From contig JALUAR010000252.1 of assembly GCA_027050975.1 (NCBI GenBank), positions 1-32,942 on the forward strand: a stretch of DNA of 32,942 bases, given 5' to 3'. Positions within the stretch are counted from its first letter, which is position 1, and each line of letters begins with the position of its first letter. Both the position numbers and the translations under genes were made by a program. The notes beneath the pieces were generated by a model. The model was given only the letters and a program-made list of their open reading frames with translations, had not been told where the DNA came from and ran no database searches. This DNA comes from Thermodesulfovibrio sp. Lineage in GTDB: Bacteria; Nitrospirota; Thermodesulfovibrionia; Thermodesulfovibrionales; JdFR-85. Shown in pieces: positions 7,819-14,394 of the stretch.

Positions 7819-9190
7819 GGCATTCATTGTAGGGCTCAAAGAGGGGGCGAAATTATCTGCTGCTTATTTTCTTGTGTGGGCTTACCTGAAGGAACATGAC
7901 CTTAAGTTCCTTATAAAATTTCTTCCTGCTGTAATGGTATTTTCTCTTTTTGCTGCAGCAGGAACCTATTATTCTATCTCACCTACACCAGAGGCAAGTG
8001 AAACAGTGGTAAAGATGATAGGTTACTCCTTTGGTGTATATTATCTCCTTTCCCTTGCTGCTCTTTATCATACATCTGGTACGGAACTGCTCGGTCCGCT
8101 GAAGGGTTTGATAAAGACGAAACTGTTTTTGATTTTATCCGTTCTGCTGCTCGGTCTGTTCTTTATTGTGCCTGATATAGCAGGGTCAACATTGTATGTG
8201 AAGAATCTTTCCATTATATCAGAGGATGCCTCTCCCTTGGTCTCTTCAGTTTCAGGTTTTCTTCTTATACAGATGTTTTTATATCTTCTGTTCAGGAATC
8301 TCTTCAGCAGGCTGACCCGACTCTTTGATTTCCCGCAGCTACTCCTTGTACTTTCACTGCTGAAACTGACAGGTGGTGGAGTGAAGGGATTTGCTGAGTT
8401 GTCACTCATTCCCTCTGTGCAGAGGGGACTTATGAAGTTAATACATGATGTGGTTCATCAGACATTTGTAACGCTTCTTGTGCCTGATCATATGCTGCTT
8501 AAGGTTACAACATGGAATTTTATAGGTGTACTTTTCGGAGAAATGGTTGCCCTGTGGCTGTCCCTCGGAGTGCTGTTTGTGCCGCTGGTGATATTTCTTA
8601 AAAAGTATCTGACAGCACCTGTTGAGCCTCCAACGAAAATAGGTTCCGGAGCACAAAGGAGAAAATACATAAAGGGAATCAAGAACGAGAGACTTCTGAA
8701 AAGTATTCCGGTGGTGTTCTTTATGGTCTTTATACTTAGCACATGGTTTGTTCAGGGTAGTGAGAGCGTTTCGATATTATACAATCCCGAGCCTGTTCCC
8801 CTTGTAGCAGAGGGAGACAAGGTGATTATCCCGATAACCTCTCCCGGTACAGACCTCAGAGACGGGATGATTCATAAGTACTCCCTTGACCTCGATGGTG
8901 AAGAGGTGAGAATTATGATAATGAAGAAGGATGACGGAACCCTTGCAACATGCCTTGATGCCTGCGAGATCTGTCCACCTGACGGATATGCCCAGGGTGA
9001 AGATCATGTGGTATGTCTGTACTGCAGAACTCCCATACCTGTAAATACGCTTGGCAAACCCGGGGGATGCAATCCCATTCCTCTGAAAGCACTGGTTACT
9101 GACAGGGATGTGCAGATACAGCTTTCCGAGATAAGACAGAAGTGGACAATGGTAAAGACCGGAAAGACAAAAGAGGAATTAAGCAGGTGA
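7799..9190 (+). CDS. DUF2318 membrane protein with FTR1-like N-terminal region (copy 1)
   Basis: A 463-residue protein. The first 280 residues are polytopic and open with an FTR1-like helix (G-L-K-E-G-A-K-L-S in place of R-E-G-L-E). One further helix near 300-320 leads to an extracytoplasmic DUF2318 domain with a strict cysteine pattern: C389-E-I-C392, C406-L-Y-C409 and C424 within G-G-C-N-P-I-P. C385 lies just before. The cysteines suggest metal or Fe-S binding outside the membrane; a paralogue sits at 15858. Homologous proteins accompany P19/FTR1 iron uptake in Campylobacter. It overlaps the ATPase by 20 bases and the next gene by four (GTGA). Iron handling is inferred from family and context. 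Confidence 0.82.
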   Translation: MNLFHAEAFIVGLKEGAKLSAAYFLVWAYLKEHDLKFLIKFLPAVMVFSLFAAAGTYYSISPTPEASETVVKMIGYSFGVYYLLSLAALYHTSGTELLGPLKGLIKTKLFLILSVLLLGLFFIVPDIAGSTLYVKNLSIISEDASPLVSSVSGFLLIQMFLYLLFRNLFSRLTRLFDFPQLLLVLSLLKLTGGGVKGFAELSLIPSVQRGLMKLIHDVVHQTFVTLLVPDHMLLKVTTWNFIGVLFGEMVALWLSLGVLFVPLVIFLKKYLTAPVEPPTKIGSGAQRRKYIKGIKNERLLKSIPVVFFMVFILSTWFVQGSESVSILYNPEPVPLVAEGDKVIIPITSPGTDLRDGMIHKYSLDLDGEEVRIMIMKKDDGTLATCLDACEICPPDGYAQGEDHVVCLYCRTPIPVNTLGKPGGCNPIPLKALVTDRDVQIQLSEIRQKWTMVKTGKTKEELSR

Positions 9191-10191
9191 ACTTTTTTAA
9201 AAGAATTTTTGACTTGCTGGGGGCCAGGGCACTGACTGTATGGATAGTGGGAGGATTTATATTCTACTATCTTACCATGGCTGTCTGGTCAGAGGAGGCT
9301 TTTGCGAAATTTATTATTGCCATATCCTCAAACAACCTGGCAAGGGCAGTCTATTTGATATTCTTTGTAAACGTCACTATCAGGGTTATCAGGGCATGCT
9401 GGAGAGTTCGAAAGAGTTGGGTAAGGCTAATTCTCAGACTTCCCCTTTATGCAGGCATTCTGATCTTCCTTTTTGCCTCCTTTGGAAGTGTGAATTCAAG
9501 ACAATCAAAGTGGCTGCTTATTGGAGATGGAGATGTTATAAACCTTCCCTGGGAGAGCGGACCTCTCAGGGTGGTAAGAATTGATCCGGCGCTGAAGTCA
9601 GATCTTCTCAGGGTGGATGATTCTATAATTTTTGATTACGAACCCTTTGTTAATGTTGTTGATATGACAGGCAAGGTCTATAGAGTTGGGGCATTTCCCC
9701 CAAAACGTGTGAAATCCAGCTATATGCACATACTGAATTTCGGTATTGCTCCAGGTGTGGAGTTGTGGAAGGATGGCAGACTTCTGTCCAGGGGATATGT
9801 AGCTCTTCGCCTATTACCTTTTGGCAGGGTCGATTCTTTTGAACTCTCTGTACTCCCGTATTATAAATTTTATATTCATATACTGCCAAATAAGACCATA
9901 AAAAAGGGTAACGAGAGTGCTCGAAATTACAATATTGAAAAGCCCCTTTATCAGTTAGAGGTGGTCCGCGGGGATAGGACTGTCTTTACAGGAACCTCTT
10001 CGGATTCTCTTTCCTTCGAAAACATCACCATGAAGTTTTTTAAGCCCACTTTCTGGGTTCAGCTTGAGGTGGTTCGCGATCCCTTTTATTTGTGGTTTGT
10101 GACAGGAGTCATCTTATCTTTGGCAGGGATATTGCTATTACTTTTGGATTGGATTATTTGGGGCATTTTTAAGAGAACGGGAAGCAAGTAG
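9187..10191 (+). CDS. ResB-like membrane protein (copy 1)
   Basis: A 334-residue protein with two or three N-terminal transmembrane segments, a large extracytoplasmic domain (about 120-290), and a final helix near 300-325 preceded by V-V-R-D-P-F-Y-L-W-F. This resembles the end of ResB/Ccs1 proteins, where an L-x-V-x-x-D-P stretch meets the last helix. I choose the GTG at 9187, which overlaps the upstream stop as GTGA, over an ATG at 9142 that would lie 49 bases inside the DUF2318 gene. The paralogue at 17153 uses exactly the same GTGA junction, which supports this start. Function is unproven; its fixed pairing with DUF2318 suggests they act together. Confidence 0.68.
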   Translation: MNFFKRIFDLLGARALTVWIVGGFIFYYLTMAVWSEEAFAKFIIAISSNNLARAVYLIFFVNVTIRVIRACWRVRKSWVRLILRLPLYAGILIFLFASFGSVNSRQSKWLLIGDGDVINLPWESGPLRVVRIDPALKSDLLRVDDSIIFDYEPFVNVVDMTGKVYRVGAFPPKRVKSSYMHILNFGIAPGVELWKDGRLLSRGYVALRLLPFGRVDSFELSVLPYYKFYIHILPNKTIKKGNESARNYNIEKPLYQLEVVRGDRTVFTGTSSDSLSFENITMKFFKPTFWVQLEVVRDPFYLWFVTGVILSLAGILLLLLDWIIWGIFKRTGSK

Positions 10192-10214
10192 AACCTGATG
10201 CCTCAAGCCCGTTT

Positions 10215-10381
10215 GGTACACCCGAGTACCTTACCCGGATTTAAGACTCTAACAGCGTACCGCAGTGCCGATTTGTTATAATAGGTTTTGGGTCTTTAAA
10301 TAATCCTAAATCCAGCGATAAGATTCATAGCAGTGGTATGCTGGAAACTGTTGGTTTTTCGTTACCGCTGGATCCGGGTAA
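10215..10381 (+). promoter_or_regulatory. Structured spacer or leader ahead of the second operon block
   Basis: The 220-base gap 10192-10411 has no gene but several paired segments. GGTAC (10215-10219) pairs with GTACC (10226-10230). TTACCCGGAT (10231-10240) pairs perfectly with ATCCGGGTAA (10372-10381). ATCCAGCG (10310-10317) pairs with CGCTGGAT (10366-10373), two bases of which are shared with the previous stem, so these are either stacked or alternatives. TATAAT at 10277-10282 could be a promoter -10 with no good -35. It could be a cis-regulatory RNA leader for the radical SAM gene. I do not recognise a known riboswitch class, including cobalamin. Confidence 0.4.
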
Positions 10382-10411
10382 TCTGGATAAAGTGCCCGTG
10401 GAGAACATGCT

Positions 10412-11785
10412 ATGAAACTCGTACTTATATCTCCTCCTTTCGGGAAAAAAGGCCAGATGTCAAAGGGGCTTCCCATTGCTCCTCCTGTTTTAGAGTATCT
10501 TGCAGGGCTTACTTATAAAGTACGACCGGATGTCGAAGTCCAGCTAATTGATGCCAATAAGGAGGTTTTCCGTCCCGAAGAGGTGGATGCGGATCTTGTA
10601 GGCTTTACAGTACTAACACCCCAGGCCCCATGGGCGTATAAAATGGCTGACAAACTGAGAGCCATGGGCAAAAAGGTTGTGCTTGGCGGAATCCATGTTA
10701 CAGCACTGCCAGATGAAGCAAAACCCCATGCAGATGCAATAGTGCTCGGTGAGGCTGAACTTATCTGGAAGGAACTTCTTGAGGATGCTGAGCATAACAG
10801 GCTTAAGCCTGTTTATAATGGCGGTTATCCCGAATTAAAAGACCTTCCTTTCCCTGTTACCAATCTATGGAATACACGATATGTTTACGGCTACTTTCAG
10901 ACCTCTCGAGGTTGTCCTCATAGATGCACCTTCTGTTCTGTCCATAAATTCTTCGGTGGCAGGGTAAGGATGAGACCGATAGATGAGGTTGTTAGAGAGG
11001 TTGCACAGAGTAAATGGCGGCTTTTCTGGGGAATAGACGACAATATATGGGGAGTAAATGTAAAGCGCTCCATAGAACTTTACAGGGAGATGTCTCTGAA
11101 TATAAAAGGCAAATGGTGGTTTGGCTCGGGCGATCTTGTTTCTGTACAACACCCACGCTCTGATGAACTCCTGAAGTATGCCCGTCGAGCAGGGCTTACT
11201 GCTGTGCTTGTTGGTTGGGAGTCGAATAACCTGCGAAGTCTTGAGGAATACAAGGCTGTTACAAAACAGGGAAGGCAGAGACGTGATGCCATTAAGAGGA
11301 TAAGGGATCATGGCATTGAGGTAATGCTATTTATAATGATAGGTGGCAGGCAGGACCTGCGTGAGGACTTTGAGGGAATAATGAAACTTTGTGACGAGCT
11401 GAAGGTATCCGCCCATCCTGTTATGACCACACCTTTCCCGGGTACAGAACTCTATGAGCAGTATAAAGAGTATCTCCTGCCAGGGCATGACTGGGACAGC
11501 TTTGACGGTAACACAGCCGTATTCGAGCACCCCACGATGAGCCCTGAGGAGCGGGAGGAGCTTCTTATTGATCTGAGGGCAAAGCTCTTTACCATTCCCA
11601 AGATACTTCAGAGAATGTTTCAGGTTTCCTGGAAGGGATTTCCCATGAGTCATATAACATCATGGATGATCCAGTATCCCCAGGGCAGAGCCTTCAAGGA
11701 GTATGCAAGGCAGAGAATGTCCATGTACTCAACAGGTCAGCTTAAGTATACAATCTCTGAAATTCATAGTGCAGGGAGGAGTTGA
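10412..11785 (+). CDS. B12-binding-domain radical SAM protein (first)
   Basis: A 457-residue class B-type radical SAM protein. A cobalamin-binding-like Rossmann domain (about 1-140, with G-G-I-H-V-T near 92) is followed by the radical SAM core, whose cluster ligands are C168-P-H-R-C172-T-F-C175. The later core strands include G-W-E-S-N-N and M-I-G-G-R. The classic DxHxxG motif is absent, as in the BchE-like branch, so cobalamin binding is likely but not certain. Products of the family include methylations and tetrapyrrole or lipid changes; the substrate here is unknown. It opens the second block; the next start follows within two bases of its stop. A second such enzyme sits at 14395. Confidence 0.85.
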   Translation: MKLVLISPPFGKKGQMSKGLPIAPPVLEYLAGLTYKVRPDVEVQLIDANKEVFRPEEVDADLVGFTVLTPQAPWAYKMADKLRAMGKKVVLGGIHVTALPDEAKPHADAIVLGEAELIWKELLEDAEHNRLKPVYNGGYPELKDLPFPVTNLWNTRYVYGYFQTSRGCPHRCTFCSVHKFFGGRVRMRPIDEVVREVAQSKWRLFWGIDDNIWGVNVKRSIELYREMSLNIKGKWWFGSGDLVSVQHPRSDELLKYARRAGLTAVLVGWESNNLRSLEEYKAVTKQGRQRRDAIKRIRDHGIEVMLFIMIGGRQDLREDFEGIMKLCDELKVSAHPVMTTPFPGTELYEQYKEYLLPGHDWDSFDGNTAVFEHPTMSPEEREELLIDLRAKLFTIPKILQRMFQVSWKGFPMSHITSWMIQYPQGRAFKEYARQRMSMYSTGQLKYTISEIHSAGRS

Positions 11786-11787
11786 AG

Positions 11788-12174
11788 ATGAGTCCAGCTC
11801 TTGGAGTCGTCATCATGATGAACAACTACTTCCACGATGTGGCCACTGCGCTTCTTGCCGCCAGCGGAGTTACTATGTGGATAATTGTAAAAAGATACAA
11901 CGAAGTGCAGGACCCTACAGTTACAGACTATTTTCTGAAAGTATATGACAGTATGACCAGACTGGCAAGGTTTGCCCTTTTCTGGATACTGATAGGAGGC
12001 ATTCCCAGAACCATTGCGTACAAGGAGTTTGAGTGGGCAAATGCGGTTGGAAAGCACCAGGTTCCGGCCCTCATCGTCAAGCACATTCTTGCCTTTACCT
12101 TTGTCGGCACCGGTGCATATATGTGGATAAAACTTAGCAGAAGAATAAAGGAAATCAGGGCATCCAGGAAATGA
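11788..12174 (+). CDS. Small three-helix membrane protein, histidine-bearing
   Basis: A 128-residue protein with about three hydrophobic segments (roughly 5-30, 50-70, 90-112). Histidines lie near the ends: N-Y-F-H-D early, and K-H-Q-V-P-A-L-I-V-K-H in the third segment. Those could bind haem b, but this is speculation. GGGAGGA at 11774-11780 is well spaced for the ATG at 11788. A TTG at 11782 would sit almost on top of that site, so I reject it. It overlaps the next gene (ATGA), a CcsA-like cytochrome assembly protein, so a role in the same membrane complex is plausible. I recognise no named family. Confidence 0.68.
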   Translation: MSPALGVVIMMNNYFHDVATALLAASGVTMWIIVKRYNEVQDPTVTDYFLKVYDSMTRLARFALFWILIGGIPRTIAYKEFEWANAVGKHQVPALIVKHILAFTFVGTGAYMWIKLSRRIKEIRASRK

Positions 12175-12899
12175 GCCATCTCTTTGTCGTTCTATTCATC
12201 TCAACGCTTTATGCCCTTGGTATGCTCGGAGGAAGGCAGGGCTCTGCCTTCTTTGTTGCAGGTATGGTGGTCAATTTATCCTATTTGGTGCTCCGATGGG
12301 GCTTGCTAAATCGCCTGCCTGTTACGGATCGTTTTGATATCCTGCTGTTTATAGCTTTTGTTATCTCATTGAGCTATTTCTATCTCCATACTGCAAAAAG
12401 GATCGAAGGTGTAATGAATGTTTTGCCGCTATTTTCAGCCGGATTATCGCTTCTTGCTGTGTTCCAGGAAAGAATCGATACGATAAGTCCCAATATGAAT
12501 TCGCCGTGGTTCTATCTGTATATGATACTCTTCATAATAGGCTTTTCCTTGATGGGAATTGGTTCAGTGACGGGAATTCTGTATCTCCAGAAAGCGGTAC
12601 AGTCTCTGGAGATGCTTCAGCACCGCTTTATACTTGCAGGTTGGTTATTCTTCTCCTTTGCCCTCATAGCAGGAAGTGTCTGGTTCTTTCTTGCCTATGG
12701 CGTGTACTGGCTCTGGACGGCAAAGGAGCTATGGACTACGATTGCCTGGTTCTATTACAGTTTCTATCTCCATGCAAGACTTGTAAACTCAATGAAAGGA
12801 GCCATTGCTTCTGAAATCGGCTTGGCCGGGTTTGGAATCATGCTCTTTTCCTATCTGGGAGTGACACCAATTCTGGGAAGTCCCTGGACACAGTTCTAA
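12171..12899 (+). CDS. CcsA/ResC-like cytochrome c assembly protein
   Basis: A 242-residue, roughly eight-helix inner-membrane protein. The stretch Y-G-V-Y-W-L-W-T-A-K-E-L-W-T-T-I-A-W and the following Y-L-H-A-R-L align with the tryptophan-rich WWD region and Y-x-H-x-R of CcsA/ResC, the haem-delivering half of system II cytochrome c maturation. The usual W-D-P-K-E reads W-T-A-K-E, so the aspartate is replaced. It is shorter than many CcsA proteins and may be a specialised paralogue. It starts in the upstream stop (ATGA) and its stop overlaps the ResB-like start (TAATG), the normal CcsA-ResB partnership. Confidence 0.8.
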   Translation: MSHLFVVLFISTLYALGMLGGRQGSAFFVAGMVVNLSYLVLRWGLLNRLPVTDRFDILLFIAFVISLSYFYLHTAKRIEGVMNVLPLFSAGLSLLAVFQERIDTISPNMNSPWFYLYMILFIIGFSLMGIGSVTGILYLQKAVQSLEMLQHRFILAGWLFFSFALIAGSVWFFLAYGVYWLWTAKELWTTIAWFYYSFYLHARLVNSMKGAIASEIGLAGFGIMLFSYLGVTPILGSPWTQF

Positions 12900-13609
12900 T
12901 GCTGGGAGTGCTAAAATCCATAAAGACTGCGCTATATTTGCTTGGCACAGGCATGGTAATATTCCTTGCCGGATCGGTCTATATTCCCAACAACCTTGAC
13001 ATCTTCTCCGAGATAAACGACTACCCCCTGTTTAAATGGCTCTTTGCTAATCTCGGATATATCGATAAAACATATTGGATATTTGCATCCATAGTTGTCA
13101 TGGCAGCACTGTCATTAAACATGGTAGTATGCACTGTTGATGCCATTGTCAATAAACTTTCACGAAAGGGAATCATACAGAAACTATCACCCCATATTGT
13201 TCATACTGGTGTTATGCTTGTTCTTTTTGGTCACCTTGTCAGTGGCGCTCTGGGGTTTAAAAAGGATATTCCTGCCAGGGTCGGCGATACAGTTACAGTG
13301 AATAATCTCGAAATTCAGATAAAGGATCTTAATTTTGTCACCCTCCGTGGCGAGGATCAGGAAAGGTGGAGGGTGAGCCTACTGGTAAGGAATAGAGAAG
13401 GAAGTGAACGGGTATCAGTGGCAGAGCCTGCCTCTCCGGTGTTTGAGAGCAGACTTGCCATTTATGCGAAGTCAGCGGAACACAATGGAAGGATTCTCCT
13501 TGGCGTTGTTTATGACCCCGGGGTAAGATGGGAGATAAGCGGTGCAGTAATATTTGTCCTGGGCTCAGCAGGTCTTTTCTGGAGTAGATATAATAGATTA
13601 TCGACATAG
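12899..13609 (+). CDS. ResB/Ccs1-like cytochrome c assembly protein, compact form
   Basis: A 236-residue protein with an opening typical of ResB (L-K-S-I-K-T-A-L-Y-L-L-G-T-G-M, then a periplasmic loop with I-P-N-N) and a second helix near 55-80. Next come the S-P-H-I-V-H-T-G-V-M-L-V-L-F-G-H helix, whose histidines are candidates for haem, an extracytoplasmic beta domain, and a final helix at about 212-230. ResB and CcsA together carry haem across the membrane and attach it to apocytochrome c. This one is far shorter than the roughly 450-residue family norm, mainly in the periplasmic domain. Start overlap with the CcsA-like gene supports a complex. Confidence 0.8.
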   Translation: MLGVLKSIKTALYLLGTGMVIFLAGSVYIPNNLDIFSEINDYPLFKWLFANLGYIDKTYWIFASIVVMAALSLNMVVCTVDAIVNKLSRKGIIQKLSPHIVHTGVMLVLFGHLVSGALGFKKDIPARVGDTVTVNNLEIQIKDLNFVTLRGEDQERWRVSLLVRNREGSERVSVAEPASPVFESRLAIYAKSAEHNGRILLGVVYDPGVRWEISGAVIFVLGSAGLFWSRYNRLST

Positions 13610-13649
13610 ATGTTATTTGGTATGATTTTTGCTAATAAAGGAGGATGTC

Positions 13650-13838
13650 ATGGCAAAGAGTATTATAATGGGAGTGGTTTTGGGGCTTGTGGGAGGAACG
13701 CTTTTTTCGATTCTCTACTTTGGTGAGATGCAGATAACAACTCCTATGGCCTATATCCATGAGGCCTCTGGTGCTCTTTTAGGGTTTTTGATAGGATGGA
13801 TTGTAGGTCTTCACAAAAAACAGAAGCAAAGAGGGTAG
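13650..13838 (+). CDS. Small two-helix membrane protein
   Basis: A 62-residue protein with two hydrophobic segments (about 4-22 and 36-55), each glycine-rich, a short loop containing Y-I-H-E, and a basic tail (K-K-Q-K-Q-R). AAAGGAGG at 13638-13644 is well placed for the ATG at 13650; an upstream ATG at 13629 lacks such a site. Its stop lies three bases before the selenoprotein-like gene. I recognise no family. Its fixed place between ResB-like and TlpA-like genes suggests an accessory subunit. Confidence 0.68.
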   Translation: MAKSIIMGVVLGLVGGTLFSILYFGEMQITTPMAYIHEASGALLGFLIGWIVGLHKKQKQRG

Positions 13839-13841
13839 GGA

Positions 13842-14390
13842 ATGAGAAAGGGATATATTACAGGTGTGATTCTTCTGATATTCCTTGGACTTTTTATCTT
13901 TTCCTATTCAGGAGGGGGGCTGCCGGAGGAGTTTCCAGCACCTGATTTCAGTCTTCTGGATGTTTTTACAGGGAAGGAGATAAGGCTTTCCTCTTTCAAG
14001 GGAAAGCCGGTTGTTCTCTATTTTTTTGCCAGTTGGTGAAAGCGGTGTAACGAAGAGATTCCCCTCGTGAAAGGGCTGGAAGGACGTTATTCAGATAAGG
14101 GATTGAAGGTGATATGGATCGGTTTTCAGGATAGGAAGGACAAGATAATGGAGTTTATGAGAAAGCATAATATAAATGCTGGTGTTGTTTTCGATAAAGG
14201 GAACATAGTGGCCAGAAAGTATGGTATCAGATACGGTGCGGGCCTTGTTATGGTTGACGCTGAAGGAGTGGTCAAGGCAAGGGTACCAAAGGGGTTTTCA
14301 GAAAGACGGTTACTGGAAGCCATTAACAAGGTTTTTAAAAAGGACAAAGCTGAGAAGTTGGCGCATAATTCTATGACAAAGGAGTATTAA
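13842..14390 (+). CDS. TlpA/thioredoxin-like protein with probable selenocysteine (in-frame TGA)
   Basis: Reading through the TGA at 14037-14039 gives a 182-residue protein: a signal anchor (about 5-24), the A-P-D-F-S-L-L-D opening of TlpA/AhpC-TSA proteins, V-V-L-Y-F-F-A-S-W, then residue 66 (TGA), K, R, C69, N-E-E-I-P. The TGA takes exactly the place of the first cysteine of W-C-x-x-C, and homology continues in frame to the TAA at 14388. This is the classic look of a U-x-x-C selenoprotein; a pseudogene or sequencing error is the alternative. The family cis-proline before the last strands seems absent (Y-G-A-G-L-V-M-V-D). Probable role: periplasmic thiol reductant for the neighbouring haem and iron proteins. 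Confidence 0.78.
14059..14081 (+). promoter_or_regulatory. Candidate bacterial SECIS hairpin
   Basis: About 20 bases after the TGA, TTCC (14059-14062) pairs with GGAA (14078-14081) and CCT (14063-14065) pairs with GGG (14073-14075, one wobble). There is a two-base bulge (CT) and a seven-base apical loop, CGTGAAA, that contains GT. Distance and shape suit a bacterial selenocysteine insertion element, but the stem is short and was folded by eye only. Confidence 0.35.
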
Positions 14391-14394
14391 GAGA

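Noticed and set aside
9142..9186. ATG at 9142 as start of the first ResB-like protein
   Set aside because: It lies far inside the upstream gene and adds a very polar stretch; the GTG at 9187 gives a GTGA overlap matched in the paralogous junction at 17153.
4324..10338. AGCAGTGGTA shared by 4324-4333 and 10329-10338 as a common regulatory site
   Set aside because: A single 10-base match in 33 kb is expected by chance, and the surrounding sequence does not align.
10192..10411. Cobalamin riboswitch before the B12-type radical SAM gene
   Set aside because: I could not find the B12 box or the expected multi-stem order; only local inverted repeats are visible.
13842..14039. Treating 13842-14039 and 14067-14390 as two separate genes or a simple pseudogene
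   Set aside because: Homology is continuous in one frame through the TGA, which replaces a single redox cysteine; there is no other lesion. A selenoprotein explains this better, with sequencing error kept as the alternative.
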